Shown: positions 51,047 to 60,425 of the stretch, piece by piece
How positions within the stretch are numbered: the stretch's first letter is position 1
Layout: each line of letters begins with the position of its first letter
NCBI RefSeq assembly: GCF_002150005.2
Contig: NZ_MSPP01000002.1
Span: 434,001-498,000, forward strand
Origin: Marivivens niveibacter
GTDB lineage: Bacteria > Pseudomonadota > Alphaproteobacteria > Rhodobacterales > Rhodobacteraceae
Length of the DNA stretch: 64,000 bases
Direction: 5' to 3'
Notes under the pieces: generated by a model
The model's database searches: none
What the model was told of the DNA's origin: nothing
What the model saw: only the letters and a program-made list of their open reading frames with translations
Made by a program: the position numbers and the translations under genes

Positions 51047-52168
51047 TCATTCGATCGCGAACCATAGTGCGGGGTCTACCGGAGCTTGCCCTTCTCGCAC
51101 CTCGAGATAAAGGGTCTCGGTGGCAGTTAGGCCCGCTCCGTTCTGCATTTCTGTCAAAATCTCATCAACTAATGGTGAGTCGCCGCCCATCATGCCAATT
51201 GGCGACCCTGCGGGTAGAATTTCACCGACATTGCCGAATACCTCGGCCAGTCCCGCATAAATGAATAAAACGTCTGCTGCGGGTTCTAGGATGACAACGT
51301 TCCCGTAATCTAACAATGGGCCTCGAAATCGTAACGTGGCCGCCACTGGCGTCGTTACAATCACGCGTGGGCGGGCCGCAATCAACAAACCGGGACGAGA
51401 AATGCCAGCTAGGTCTTCTTCGTTGAAACCGCGCAAAACCCGCCCTTGAACGGGTAGAGGTAATTCCCCGCGTTTGGACAGTGCATCGGGTGACGAAATG
51501 TCCAATTCGGTTCCAATGGTATCGTTCAACCCACTGGCAAAAGCATCCAAGGTTTCGGCGGATGCGATCAGCAAGGCCGTTTGAATGTCATCTTCGGTAA
51601 ATCGCTGTGGCAGGTCGGTGCGGTCGGAAATCGCAGCGCTGAGTGCGGCGCGTGCGGATTGTGCGCCATTCAGGCCCTTGGTCAGGGTATCGGCAGCGTT
51701 ATTTTGCAAATCGCGCAGGAATGCGACCTCTTCCAACTGGGCGCGCAGGGCGACGACTTCGTCCTGTAGGGCAGGGGTAACATCGGCCAAAATCATGCCC
51801 GACCGGGCGGTGCCCGTGGGCCCTGTCGGGTGCAGCAGCAATACTGGCGACGGTGCGCGTCCCATCGACTGTAAAACGCCCAACAACTGCGCGATTTCGT
51901 CGGATTTCGCGTTCAGCTCCAGCTCTAATGCTTCTTGCCGAACGGCGGCGCGGCGCAGACCTTCGCGCAGGGCGATCAGGCCTTCCTCATAGGCTTTAAC
52001 GGTTTCAGTCAGCGCGGTGACGCGGTCGCGGGCACTGCTGGCATTTTGCAGCTGGATGCTGGCGTCTTCGATCCGTTGAGCTGCATTCACCGCAGCCTCG
52101 CCTGGGCTGGTCTGGGCCAACGCAGTGCTGGCCCAAATCAAGGATATGAACGCAAAAGCGCGGATCAT
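51047..52168 (-). CDS. envC: Murein hydrolase activator EnvC-like protein
   Basis: A 373-residue periplasmic protein: signal peptide (MIRAFAFISLIWASTALA), two long coiled-coil stretches (about 25-100 and 145-200), and a C-terminal LytM/M23 domain (about 245-373). The M23 metal residues are missing (FIYAGL replaces the HxH region, and RPGLLIAARPRVIV lacks the HxxxD). It is thus a non-catalytic activator like E. coli EnvC, which switches on amidases at the septum. It overlaps gpmI by 4 bp and precedes ctpA. Confidence 0.92.
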   Translation of the reverse strand: MIRAFAFISLIWASTALAQTSPGEAAVNAAQRIEDASIQLQNASSARDRVTALTETVKAYEEGLIALREGLRRAAVRQEALELELNAKSDEIAQLLGVLQSMGRAPSPVLLLHPTGPTGTARSGMILADVTPALQDEVVALRAQLEEVAFLRDLQNNAADTLTKGLNGAQSARAALSAAISDRTDLPQRFTEDDIQTALLIASAETLDAFASGLNDTIGTELDISSPDALSKRGELPLPVQGRVLRGFNEEDLAGISRPGLLIAARPRVIVTTPVAATLRFRGPLLDYGNVVILEPAADVLFIYAGLAEVFGNVGEILPAGSPIGMMGGDSPLVDEILTEMQNGAGLTATETLYLEVREGQAPVDPALWFAIE

Positions 52169-53688
52169 TTGGTGATCAGGCTTTCGCCGGTCATTTCGGC
52201 TGGTTTGTCTAGGCCCATCAGATCCAGAATGGTCGGGGCCAGATCGGCCAAACGGCCGTTGCGCAGGGAAATGCCAGCAGGGCCGCCGAACACAGCGACA
52301 GGGACCAGATTGGTGGTGTGCGCGGTATGCGCGCCGCCCGTTTCAGGATCGACCATCATTTCGCAGTTGCCGTGATCTGCGGTGATAACCATCGCGCCGC
52401 CTGCTTTTTCCAGTGCGGCGACGACTTGGGTTAGGCCCTGATCGACGGCTTCGCAGGCTTTGATAACCGCATTCAGGTCGCCAGTGTGGCCCACCATGTC
52501 GGGGTTCGCATAGTTGGTGACGATCAGGTCGTAGCCTTTTTCGATCGCTTCGACGAATTTTTCGGTCACCTCTGCCGCCGACATTTCGGGCTGCAGGTCA
52601 TAGGTGGCGACCTTTGGCGATTTCGGCATGTAGCGGTCTTCGCCTTCTTCGGGGGCTTCTTTGCCGCCGTTCAGGAAGAACGTCACATGTGGGTATTTTT
52701 CGGTTTCGGCCAGACGGAACTGGGTTTTGCCCTGCTTCGCGACCCAAGCGCCCAACGTGTTTTCGATTTTCCGTTTCGGGAAAACGATGTCGTACCATTG
52801 GTTATGGGCGTCCGAATATTGGACCATGCCCAATAGCGCGGCAAACGGAGGCATCGCGCCACGATCGAATTCAGCAAACTCAGGGTTGCCCAATGCAGCC
52901 AGAATTTCGCGAGCGCGGTCTGCGCGGAAATTCAGGCAGAACAGGCCGTCGCCGTCTGCAACGCCAGCGTAATCGCCGATAACGGTGGCTTTGATGAATT
53001 CGTCCAGTTCGTCACGGTCATAACCAACGGCAACTGCATCGATCGCGGTGTCTGCGGTGAAATCAGCCTTGGCCGTTGCGATGGCGTCATAGGCGGTGGA
53101 CACACGTTCCCAACGGTTATCACGGTCCAGCGCATAATAGCGGCCCGTGACCGTACCGATCTTTACGCCTTCTGGAAGGCGCGCCACCAGATCAGCCATA
53201 TAGGTATCTGCCGATTTCGGCGCGACATCGCGGCCATCGGTGATTGCGTGCAGTACAACAGGAACGCCAGCGTCGGTCATAACCTTGGCCGCTGCCAGAA
53301 CGTGTTCGATGTGACCATGCACGCCGCCGTCGGAAATCACGCCCAACAGATGCGCGCGGCCACCTGTTTCTTTCATCTTTGCGATGAATTTCACGATGGC
53401 ATCGGTTTTGCCGAAACTGCCGTCTTCGATTGCCAGATCGATCTGGCCCAGATCCATCGCCACAACGCGGCCCGCGCCTATGTTTGTGTGGCCAACCTCG
53501 GAATTGCCCATCTGTCCGCTAGGTAGACCCACGTCGGGGCCGTGGGTAATCAGCTCTGCCGTTGGGCATTCTGACATGATGCGGTCAAAAGTTGGGGTAT
53601 TCGCCAGCGCAGGGCCGTTCGCAGAGGTATCTGCGTTTTTGCCCCAGCCATCCAGAATGCACAAAACAACGGGTTTAGGTTGGCTCAT
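52165..53688 (-). CDS. gpmI: 2,3-bisphosphoglycerate-independent phosphoglycerate mutase
   Basis: A 507-residue di-manganese alkaline-phosphatase-fold enzyme interconverting 3- and 2-phosphoglycerate. The catalytic Ser lies in GQMGNSEVGHTNIGAGR (about 58-74). Metal motifs are the N-terminal CILDGWG and the C-terminal YANPDMVGHTG and ITADHGNCEMM. It leads the gpmI-envC-ctpA string, overlapping envC by 4 bp (ATGA), an arrangement common in alphaproteobacteria. Confidence 0.97.
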   Translation of the reverse strand: MSQPKPVVLCILDGWGKNADTSANGPALANTPTFDRIMSECPTAELITHGPDVGLPSGQMGNSEVGHTNIGAGRVVAMDLGQIDLAIEDGSFGKTDAIVKFIAKMKETGGRAHLLGVISDGGVHGHIEHVLAAAKVMTDAGVPVVLHAITDGRDVAPKSADTYMADLVARLPEGVKIGTVTGRYYALDRDNRWERVSTAYDAIATAKADFTADTAIDAVAVGYDRDELDEFIKATVIGDYAGVADGDGLFCLNFRADRAREILAALGNPEFAEFDRGAMPPFAALLGMVQYSDAHNQWYDIVFPKRKIENTLGAWVAKQGKTQFRLAETEKYPHVTFFLNGGKEAPEEGEDRYMPKSPKVATYDLQPEMSAAEVTEKFVEAIEKGYDLIVTNYANPDMVGHTGDLNAVIKACEAVDQGLTQVVAALEKAGGAMVITADHGNCEMMVDPETGGAHTAHTTNLVPVAVFGGPAGISLRNGRLADLAPTILDLMGLDKPAEMTGESLITK

Positions 53689-53772
53689 GGTCTGCTCCTC
53701 TTTGTCGTCATCTACTTAACGATGACCGCGCGGCAGGAACAGCCCCACAAACCCAAATGGTGCGAAAATCCG

Positions 53773-54750
53773 CTACCCCGCGCCGATTAAGGCACCTGCT
53801 GCGAAAACCAACGCACCGCCCAGAACGACTTGGAACGTGGCGCGCAGGAATGGGGTCTGCATATAGCGGTTTTGAATCCAGACGATGGCCCACAATTCGA
53901 CGAACACGACAAAGAACGCAATGATTGTTGCGGTCCAGAAATGCGGGATCAAATAGGGCAACGCATGACCCAAACCGCCCAAGGCCGTCATGACGCCCGC
54001 CGCGATGCCGCGTTTAAAGGGCGATCCGCGGCCCGACAGTTGCCCGTCGTCTGATGCGGCTTCGGTAAAGCCCATGGAAATGCCCGCGCCGATGGATGCG
54101 GCCAGACCAACAAGGAACGTTGTATGCGGGTCTTGGGTCGCAAAGGCGGTCGCGAAAATGGGGGCCAGTGTAGACACGGACCCATCCATGAGGCCCGCCA
54201 ATCCCGGTTGCACCCAAGTCAGCAGGAACTGGCGGTGTGCGGTGTCGGCCTCGGTATCTTTGGCGTCATCGCTTAGGTGCGTTTCGGTCAGGTCTTCGGC
54301 GGTATTGGCGTGGGATGCTTCGGCTGCGGCCAGATCGCCCAGTAATTTGCGCGTGCCCGCGTCCGACGTTTTCTGGGCTGCGGCCAGATAAAACCGTTCG
54401 GCGTCCTGTTCCATCGCGGTGGCTTCGGTGCGGATGCGGTCGATGCCCAGATTTTCGATCAGCCAAACAGGGGATCGATTGTAATACCCCGCCACATGTT
54501 CGCGGCGGATCAACGGGATCACATCGCCAAAACGGCGGCTGTGTTCGTCGATCAGGCGCTGTCGGTGTGTGTCTTCTTCGGCGGCCATGCCGTCAAACAC
54601 AGCAGCAGTCGAGGGATAATCAGTGCGCAGACGTTCGGCGTACATACGATAAATGCGTGCGTCGTCTTCTTCGGACGATATCGCAAGAGCAAGTATTTCC
54701 TGCTCGCTTAGGTCTGAAAAACGGCGTTTGGAAGAGAGTTGTGGCAACAT
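53773..54750 (-). CDS. mbfA: Membrane-bound ferritin / VIT1-type iron exporter MbfA
   Basis: A 325-residue fusion: an N-terminal erythrin/ferritin-like diiron domain (1-160, with AISSEEDDARIYRMYAE and AAEEDTHRQRLIDEH as Glu/His ligands) and a C-terminal VIT1/CCC1 membrane domain (about 170-325, PGLAGLMDGSVSTLAPIFA). In rhizobia MbfA exports iron and protects against iron and peroxide stress, under Irr control. An AT-rich dyad directly upstream would suit such control. It is divergent from a TetR-type gene. Confidence 0.93.
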   Translation of the reverse strand: MLPQLSSKRRFSDLSEQEILALAISSEEDDARIYRMYAERLRTDYPSTAAVFDGMAAEEDTHRQRLIDEHSRRFGDVIPLIRREHVAGYYNRSPVWLIENLGIDRIRTEATAMEQDAERFYLAAAQKTSDAGTRKLLGDLAAAEASHANTAEDLTETHLSDDAKDTEADTAHRQFLLTWVQPGLAGLMDGSVSTLAPIFATAFATQDPHTTFLVGLAASIGAGISMGFTEAASDDGQLSGRGSPFKRGIAAGVMTALGGLGHALPYLIPHFWTATIIAFFVVFVELWAIVWIQNRYMQTPFLRATFQVVLGGALVFAAGALIGAG

Positions 54751-54759
54751 GGTCGGGCC

Positions 54760-54777
54760 TTTCTAATCATTTACAAA
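54760..54777 (-). promoter_or_regulatory. AT-rich imperfect dyad upstream of mbfA, possible iron-control element
   Basis: TTTCTAATCATTTACAAA (plus strand) has TTT..AA..ATT..AAA symmetry, similar in style to the Irr-binding iron control element. It starts 10 bp before the mbfA start codon, where a bound repressor would block transcription. The match is imperfect (about 6 of 9 arm positions). Confidence 0.35.
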
Positions 54778-54835
54778 TTATGGCCGTAATCTGGGGTTGC
54801 AATGGGAACCTGATCTGTCGCGTCAAAAAGAACGC

Positions 54836-54885
54836 TTCACACGACTAAATGTGAATTTTGACACGCAAAAAGGTTTATCTATAAT
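54836..54885 (+). promoter_or_regulatory. Consensus sigma-70 promoter with upstream dyad for tetR gene
   Basis: TTGACA (54858-54863), a 16-bp spacer and TATAAT (54880-54885) form a full-consensus promoter ending 25 bp before the tetR ATG. Immediately upstream is the dyad TTCACACGACTAAATGTGAA (54836-54855), with exact 6-base arms. It is a good candidate operator for the TetR protein, lying between tetR and mbfA. Confidence 0.65.
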
Positions 54886-54910
54886 CAAGTTCTAATTGAA
54901 CGGAGTCGAC

Positions 54911-55528
54911 ATGGCAGACGGTGATAGCACGATCAAACGCGGACGTAAGTTTGATCAGGTTCTGGCAGGCGCACAACAGATTTTCCTGAAAGATGGATTT
55001 GATGGCGCTAGCGTGGATGACATTGCCAAAGCGGCTGGCGTGTCCAAAGCGACCCTATACAGTTATTTTCCCGACAAACGCCTATTGTTTATGGAAGTCG
55101 CGCGTCGCGAATGCGAGGCCCAAGCTGATGCAGCCGAAGCTTTGGTAGATACGTCCCTTCCTTTGCGCGATATATTGATGTTGGCTGGGCGCAGTATTGT
55201 CGGTGCGATGAGCCGACAGTTCAACATTCGCATGTATCGGATGTGTGTCGCCGAATCCGAACGTTTCCCGCAGGTTGGTGAATTGTTTTACGAATTCGGC
55301 CCCGCATTGGTGCGCGAACGGATTGGTTTTTTTCTGCGGATGTTCACGGAAAACGGGCAGCTAAAGATTGAAGATTTCGATCTGGCATCAGATCAATTTC
55401 TACAGCTATGCCGCGTCGACCTGATGGATCGGTCGCTTTTTAAATTGGAAACAGATTTTTCGGCGACTGATGTCGACTACGTTGTGAATAACGCGGTCGA
55501 AATGTTTTTGGCGCGCTACGCCGCCTGA
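54911..55528 (+). CDS. TetR/AcrR family transcriptional regulator
   Basis: A 205-residue regulator. The N-terminal helix-turn-helix is clear (GASVDDIAKAAGVSKATLYS, then YFPDKRLLF). The C-terminal ligand domain is of the AefR-like type (MYRMCVAESERFPQVGELFYEFG). The ATG at 54911 follows ACGGAG. It is divergent from mbfA and convergent with the formaldehyde dehydrogenase gene, separated from the latter by a bidirectional terminator. Targets are unknown; its own promoter region carries a suitable dyad. Confidence 0.9.
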   Translation: MADGDSTIKRGRKFDQVLAGAQQIFLKDGFDGASVDDIAKAAGVSKATLYSYFPDKRLLFMEVARRECEAQADAAEALVDTSLPLRDILMLAGRSIVGAMSRQFNIRMYRMCVAESERFPQVGELFYEFGPALVRERIGFFLRMFTENGQLKIEDFDLASDQFLQLCRVDLMDRSLFKLETDFSATDVDYVVNNAVEMFLARYAA

Positions 55529-55561
55529 AATTAGGCCCCCGCATGTCGCAGGGGCCTAATT
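55529..55561. terminator. Bidirectional terminator between tetR and frmA
   Basis: AATTAGGCCCC (55529-55539) and GGGGCCTAATT (55551-55561) form an 11-bp perfect stem between two convergent genes whose stops are 36 bp apart. A/T ends serve both directions. Confidence 0.75.
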
Positions 55562-55564
55562 CAA

Positions 55565-56695
55565 TTAGTACAGAACAACCGAACGAATGGATTCGCCTGA
55601 ATGCATCAGGTCGAAGGCTTCGTTGATTTTTTCCAATGGCATGGTGTGGGTGATCATCGGATCGATTTCGATCTTGCCGTCCATGTACCAGTCTACAAAT
55701 TTAGGCACGTCGGTGCGGCCCTTGGCGCCGCCGAATGCCGTGCCTTTCCAAACACGGCCAGTGACCAGTTGGAATGGGCGGGTGCTGATTTCGGCGCCAG
55801 CAGGTGCGACACCGATAATGACCGACACACCCCATCCCCGGTGCGAACATTCTAGCGCATCACGCATGACCTTTACGTTGCCAGTCGCGTCGAACGAATA
55901 ATCCACGCCGCCAATCTGATCCGCGCCGATTTTGGTCAGGTTCACGATCTCTTCGACAACTGTACCGCTGATTTTCGACGGGTTGACGAAATGGGTCATG
56001 CCGAATTTGCGCGCCATTTCTTCTTTGTCGTCGTTCAGATCAACGCCGATGATCATGTCAGCGCCAGCCATGCGCAGACCCTGAATCACGTTCAAACCGA
56101 TGCCGCCCAGACCGAACACCGCAGCGGTCGATCCGATTTCAACGCCAGCGGTGTTGATCACAGCGCCAATGCCTGTGGTCACGCCGCAACCGATGTAACA
56201 GATTTTGTCGAACGGCGCGTCGTCACGCACCTTTGCCAGAGCGATTTCAGGCATCACAGTGTGGTTCGCAAAGGTCGAACAGCCCATGTAGTGATAGATC
56301 GGGGTGCCATCCAGCATCGAAAAACGAGTGGTGCCATCCGGCATCAGACCTTGACCTTGGGTGTTGCGGATCGCGGTACACAGGTTGGTTTTACCCGATA
56401 GGCAGGACGGGCATTCGCGGCATTCTGGCGTGTACAGAGGAATGACATGGTCACCTGGTTTCAGCGTGGTGACTCCTTCGCCGACTTCCAGAACAATTCC
56501 TGCGCCTTCGTGACCCAAGATTGATGGAAACAGACCTTCGGGGTCTGCGCCGGAACGGGTGAATTCGTCGGTGTGACAAACGCCAGTCGCTTTAACTTCG
56601 ATTAGGACTTCACCCGCTTTGGGGCCTTCTAGGTTGACCTCCATAATCTCGAGCGGTTTGCCAGCCTCGACGGCGACGGCTGCTTTGGTGCGCAT
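55565..56695 (-). CDS. frmA: S-(hydroxymethyl)glutathione dehydrogenase / class III alcohol dehydrogenase
   Basis: A 376-residue zinc enzyme oxidising the glutathione adduct of formaldehyde to S-formylglutathione; it also reduces S-nitrosoglutathione. Catalytic zinc: [19 protein letters not shown] and the GCGVTTG Cys. Structural zinc: [18 protein letters not shown] site: [12 protein letters not shown]. Start at [12 protein letters not shown], with AGGGAGGAA at good spacing; the frame extends 23 codons upstream without support. No S-formylglutathione hydrolase gene lies next to it here. Confidence 0.96.
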   Translation of the reverse strand: MRTKAAVAVEAGKPLEIMEVNLEGPKAGEVLIEVKATGVCHTDEFTRSGADPEGLFPSILGHEGAGIVLEVGEGVTTLKPGDHVIPLYTPECRECPSCLSGKTNLCTAIRNTQGQGLMPDGTTRFSMLDGTPIYHYMGCSTFANHTVMPEIALAKVRDDAPFDKICYIGCGVTTGIGAVINTAGVEIGSTAAVFGLGGIGLNVIQGLRMAGADMIIGVDLNDDKEEMARKFGMTHFVNPSKISGTVVEEIVNLTKIGADQIGGVDYSFDATGNVKVMRDALECSHRGWGVSVIIGVAPAGAEISTRPFQLVTGRVWKGTAFGGAKGRTDVPKFVDWYMDGKIEIDPMITHTMPLEKINEAFDLMHSGESIRSVVLY

Positions 56696-56832
56696 AACAA
56701 AATTCCTCCCTAAATAATTGGGTGCAGGTTGGACCAAGGTCGTATTCATTGCAACTAAACTCACACGTGTTTGACCTGTCTTTTTAATCGCGGCACTCTG
56801 GGGGCTGAATGCGGCGAATAGGATGAATTAAA

Positions 56833-57120
56833 ATGACACAAACCCGCTGGATTATTGCATTTTTTGCGCTGGGCTTGGCGGGCTGTTTGAAATCGGCACC
56901 AGAGCTTGCGCGGCTGCCTGAGGTGGGGGCTGATACTTGCCAAGGCGCACAATACGCCGGTTTGCTGGATCAGGATCAGACAGCGCTAGAACGGGTTTTG
57001 ATCATGCGCCAGATCCGCATCATCCGCCCTGGTGACATGGTCACAATGGATTATCGGGCCGAACGCATCAATTTTGCGATCGGTGAACAGGGACAAATTT
57101 CGCGGATTTATTGTGGTTAA
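56833..57120 (+). CDS. I78 family peptidase inhibitor lipoprotein
   Basis: A 95-residue protein with signal peptide and lipobox (FALGLAGC, Cys18) and the I78 signature: DTCQGAQYAGLLDQ, then IRIIRPGDMVTMDYRAERIN, ending RIYCG. The family inhibits serine proteases such as subtilisin types. Two Cys probably form a disulfide. It lies between divergent frmA and a hairpin at 57123. Confidence 0.88.
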   Translation: MTQTRWIIAFFALGLAGCLKSAPELARLPEVGADTCQGAQYAGLLDQDQTALERVLIMRQIRIIRPGDMVTMDYRAERINFAIGEQGQISRIYCG

Positions 57121-57122
57121 GT

Positions 57123-57155
57123 GATAGCTCCACGCTGCTATGACGTGGAGCTATC
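57123..57155. terminator. Perfect 12-bp stem-loop after I78 gene
   Basis: GATAGCTCCACG (57123-57134) and CGTGGAGCTATC (57144-57155) enclose nine bases, two bases after the I78 stop. No T-run follows, so it may act as an mRNA-end stabiliser or Rho-linked site. The remaining gap to 57342 holds no clear gene. Confidence 0.6.
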
Positions 57156-57342
57156 CTTAACTTCAAGGCTGCCTGACGCACTGGGTGGGGGCAATAACAA
57201 CGCCAGTCAATAACACCTTGTGGTTTCACCATGACCGCAGGCTGGGGCGGTATCCCGACTGTGGCGGGGCAATTCATCGGTGATTTTGGGGCAAAACAAA
57301 GGCGCTATTGATTTGTGATCCGTTTCGCGCACATCATTAGGT

Positions 57343-57681
57343 ATGACAGCTTATACAACGACGCCATTTCCGCGCCCTGATGAAAAGGTTGCGTTTCACC
57401 GGACAGAGTTGAACGTGATCATGGGCCTATATGGCCGCTACGTCGCCGCTGGCGAATGGCGCGATTATGGTATTTCCAGCCTAAAGGACGCTGCCATCTT
57501 TGCAGCCTTTAAACGCACGGCAGAAAATCCGCAGTTCCGTATCGAAAAGCGCCCAAAGTTGCGTATGAGGCAGGGTCAATATGCGGTGATTGGCGCTGAA
57601 GGTCAGGTTCTGAAACGGGGCAATGACCTGCGTCAGGTGCTAACGGTTTTGGAACGCAAGCTGATCCGTATCGTCGATTAG
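57343..57681 (+). CDS. DUF2794 domain protein
   Basis: A 112-residue protein spanning the DUF2794 domain: VAFHRTELNVIMGLYGRYVA, GEWRDYGISSLKDAAIFAAF, and a basic C-terminal part (RIEKRPKLRMRQGQYAVI). The family is nearly confined to alphaproteobacteria and has no known function. Its stop shares bases with that of the convergent NlpC/P60 gene. Confidence 0.88.
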   Translation: MTAYTTTPFPRPDEKVAFHRTELNVIMGLYGRYVAAGEWRDYGISSLKDAAIFAAFKRTAENPQFRIEKRPKLRMRQGQYAVIGAEGQVLKRGNDLRQVLTVLERKLIRIVD

Positions 57682-58484
57682 GGCCGCCGATGGTGGGTCG
57701 GTTGGCCCATACGGTTAAATCCGATTTCTATGGTTTCTACCGTAACTGCCATGTGGTGCGCATTGGCGTGGACAATGCGCGTTTGATCCACTGCCATCGC
57801 CACATGACCGGGCCAGAAAAACAGATCACCCGATTGTGTTGGCGTGTCAGGGGGCAGCAAAGTGCCAACCTCATCCCGCTGCATATCGCTGTCGCCGGGG
57901 CAGTCGATCCCGCAGCCCTGCAGCGCCATTTGCACCAGTCCGGAACAGTCAATTCCATCAGCAGAATTGCCGCCCCACAGGTAGGGTACACCAACAAATT
58001 TCAGAGCCTGTTGGGATGGATTAGTGTCTAATTTATCAATTTCACCCAGCATCTGTTCAGGCACGAAACCAAGCGGCGTTTTGGCCATTTTGTTATCAAT
58101 TCCGAACACGGTCAGTTGCGCCCCGTAACTGATGCGGCACAGGTCGGGTGATTTGATATCGGGGTCACGAAATGCGTGGGTTGCAGTCACCGCGACGCGA
58201 TGCGTTGCTTGCCATGCAGGTGACAGTTGAGTTTGTTTCAAATAGCCGACGTAGCCATCCCGTAGGGATTGAACGAAATGCATCGACCCGATTGTGTCGT
58301 ACACCCTGACGGGGGTTCCCGCGATCAACTGGCGGTCCCTTTTGCCGTCTGGGGTATCCAGCAGGTCAGCAACCGGCACGGACACCCACGCGGGCGACCC
58401 GTCGGAATAATGCTCTGCCGCGACCACGCCTTTTAGTTCGGTCGCGGCGACCCGTCCGTTCGCGGCTGTTCGGCGACGATCCAT
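57678..58484 (-). CDS. NlpC/P60 family peptidoglycan hydrolase with SH3 domains
   Basis: A 268-residue cysteine hydrolase cutting within peptidoglycan stem peptides. Bacterial SH3-like domains occupy about 25-140 (WVSVPVADLLDTPDG, DGYVGYLKQTQL). The catalytic domain has Cys in SADGIDCSGLVQMAL and His in WPGHVAMAVD. No signal peptide is evident from the start at MDRRRTAANG, which overlaps the aminopeptidase stop (TAATG). It may act on recycled or imported peptides (a gamma-D-glutamyl-diamino acid endopeptidase role is likely). Confidence 0.9.
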   Translation of the reverse strand: MDRRRTAANGRVAATELKGVVAAEHYSDGSPAWVSVPVADLLDTPDGKRDRQLIAGTPVRVYDTIGSMHFVQSLRDGYVGYLKQTQLSPAWQATHRVAVTATHAFRDPDIKSPDLCRISYGAQLTVFGIDNKMAKTPLGFVPEQMLGEIDKLDTNPSQQALKFVGVPYLWGGNSADGIDCSGLVQMALQGCGIDCPGDSDMQRDEVGTLLPPDTPTQSGDLFFWPGHVAMAVDQTRIVHANAHHMAVTVETIEIGFNRMGQPTHHRRP

Positions 58485-59851
58485 TATATCGACAGGATGT
58501 TTGGTAGCGCGTGCAGCAGTGCGCGGGCACCTTGACCTGCACCGCCTTTGGGACGGGCTGGTGCGGCGCTGGGTTGCCATCCGTAAATGTCAAAATGGGC
58601 ATAGGGCGCGTCCGCAAAACGGCGAAGGAATAGCGCTGCGGTAATCGATCCAGCCATGCCGCCAGATGGCGCGTTATCCAAATTAGCGATCCCTGGTTCG
58701 ATCATTGATTCATAGGGCGCGTGGAACGGCATACGCCAGACCGGATCGGTACCTTTGATCGCGCCTGATTGAATGGCGGCGGCGATGTCATCATCGTCGA
58801 CGTAAAACGGCGCTAGGTCTGGACCCACGGCCACACGCGCCGCCCCCGTTAGGGTCGCCATGGATATCATAAGGTCTGGGTTATCTTCGCTGCCATAGGC
58901 CAGCGCGTCGGCCAGAACCAAACGACCTTCGGCGTCTGTGTTGTTGATTTCGACCGTTAGGCCTTTGCGGCTGGTCAGAATGTCTTGGGGGCGGAAGGCG
59001 GACCCGTCGATTGAATTTTCGACAGCTGGGATCAGAACGCGCAGCTGAACAGGCATCTGGGTTGCCATGATCATATGGGCCAATCCCAAAACGGTTGCTG
59101 CGCCGCCCATATCTTTTTTCATCAGGCCCATAGACCCACCCGGTTTGATATTCAAACCACCGGTGTCGAAACACACGCCTTTGCCGACCAGTGTCAGTTT
59201 TGGCCCTGACCCACCCCATTTAATGTCGATCAGGCGCGGTGCGCGCGATGATGCGCGGCCCACTGCATGGATCATGGGAAAGTTTTCATCCAGCAGTGTG
59301 TTGCCCGATATGACATGGATTGTTGCGTTATGTGTATCTGCCAATGCGCGCGCCGCATTTTCCAATTCCTCGGGGCCCATATCAGACGCGGGTGTATTGA
59401 TCAGGTCGCGCGTTAGGAATTCACCGCTGACCATCGCCTCCAGCAACACATCATCAATGCCTTCTGGCGTTTTTAGGGTCGCTGCCATTGGCGATTGTAT
59501 GCGGTAGCGGTCAAACCGATACGATTCCAAACGCCACGCTAGGGCAGCTTCGAACAGGGCATCGCCGCTTAGGCCCTGTAGCTGGTATTCACCTTTGGGC
59601 AGTTTGGCTGCGGCAGAGGCGATTTGAAACCGTTGCCGTTGGGCGGATTCAGGTGATCCTGCGCCTAATAGGGCCATGGAAATATTCCCATTCGCATCGG
59701 GCACCGTAACGCAGTCGCCCGATTTACCGCTGAAACCTTGGGTCATGGCCCATCGCGCCGCCATAGGCGGCAAGTTTTCCGCAATTTGAGGCCAGTCAGT
59801 TTGATGAATAACGCGTGCGGGAATGGCAGTGTTTTGGGTGGTTTCGGTCAT
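58484..59851 (-). CDS. Leucyl aminopeptidase family protein (M17)
   Basis: A 455-residue di-zinc aminopeptidase. Core signatures: LVGKGVCFDTGGLNIKPG (with catalytic Lys), NSIDGSAFRPQD, INNTDAEGRLVLADAL and the MATLTGAARVA loop. The N-terminal domain is short, as in the PepB-like alphaproteobacterial subgroup. It is translationally coupled with the downstream NlpC/P60 hydrolase, a pairing that suggests sequential breakdown of murein-derived or other peptides. Confidence 0.92.
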   Translation of the reverse strand: MTETTQNTAIPARVIHQTDWPQIAENLPPMAARWAMTQGFSGKSGDCVTVPDANGNISMALLGAGSPESAQRQRFQIASAAAKLPKGEYQLQGLSGDALFEAALAWRLESYRFDRYRIQSPMAATLKTPEGIDDVLLEAMVSGEFLTRDLINTPASDMGPEELENAARALADTHNATIHVISGNTLLDENFPMIHAVGRASSRAPRLIDIKWGGSGPKLTLVGKGVCFDTGGLNIKPGGSMGLMKKDMGGAATVLGLAHMIMATQMPVQLRVLIPAVENSIDGSAFRPQDILTSRKGLTVEINNTDAEGRLVLADALAYGSEDNPDLMISMATLTGAARVAVGPDLAPFYVDDDDIAAAIQSGAIKGTDPVWRMPFHAPYESMIEPGIANLDNAPSGGMAGSITAALFLRRFADAPYAHFDIYGWQPSAAPARPKGGAGQGARALLHALPNILSI

Positions 59852-59913
59852 GGTGGCCTCTGTTCATTTGCCAACACACTAGCCTGCTTGTTCCGCGCCG
59901 CAAGGTGGTCAGA

Positions 59914-60315
59914 TCAGTCAAACTGTTCCAGTTCATCATGCGCACGGGCAACCAATCGCTGACATCGCGCGATCAATGCAGCGACCGCGGTGCCGTCCAC
60001 GACCTCGGCGCAGCGCGCAATATGCGTCGCGACAAAAGCAATTTCAGGCAACGACAGCCTGTCGGCAACGTCGCTAATATGTGTTGCAATCGGCGGGATG
60101 CGGGAAAAATCACATTCATTGAAATGCCTAGAAATATCGGCAACATCACCTTCGATCAGTTGGATCAATGTCAAGGCGGTCCGGCCGGTCGGCATGGGGT
60201 TTAGGCTGCAGTTGATGGCAAAGTGATCCACCTGTGGCCCCACGGGCGGCGATAAACGGATGATCGCGCTTTGACGGTGGATCGGGTCCAATTTTTGGGG
60301 CTGTAAATCTGTCAT
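59914..60315 (-). CDS. Hypothetical protein, 132 residues, helical
   Basis: Starts MTDLQPQKLDPIHRQSAIIR. The first 50 residues are strand-like; the remainder is a helical bundle (TALTLIQLIEGDVADISRHF, ALIARCQRLVARAHDEL) with the look of an Hpt-type four-helix domain, though I see no clear phospho-acceptor motif. It lies 62 bp after the aminopeptidase on the same strand's upstream side and is divergent from carbonic anhydrase by 110 bp. Function unknown. Confidence 0.6.
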   Translation of the reverse strand: MTDLQPQKLDPIHRQSAIIRLSPPVGPQVDHFAINCSLNPMPTGRTALTLIQLIEGDVADISRHFNECDFSRIPPIATHISDVADRLSLPEIAFVATHIARCAEVVDGTAVAALIARCQRLVARAHDELEQFD

Positions 60316-60425
60316 GCCAGCACGATACGGGTCGACTGCTAGCGATATGTTTATGCGAAATACAATTATCTCTCGAAATTTGGGTAAATTGGCTCTATCT
60401 GTTCGCGAGTTTATCGAGAGGAGAC

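Noticed and set aside
57068-57277. 69-codon minus-strand ORF with MVKPQGVIDWRCYCPHPVRQ
   Set aside because: It crosses the 57123-57155 hairpin and overlaps the I78 gene; no ribosome site. Left uncalled, although the peptide is not obviously a shadow.
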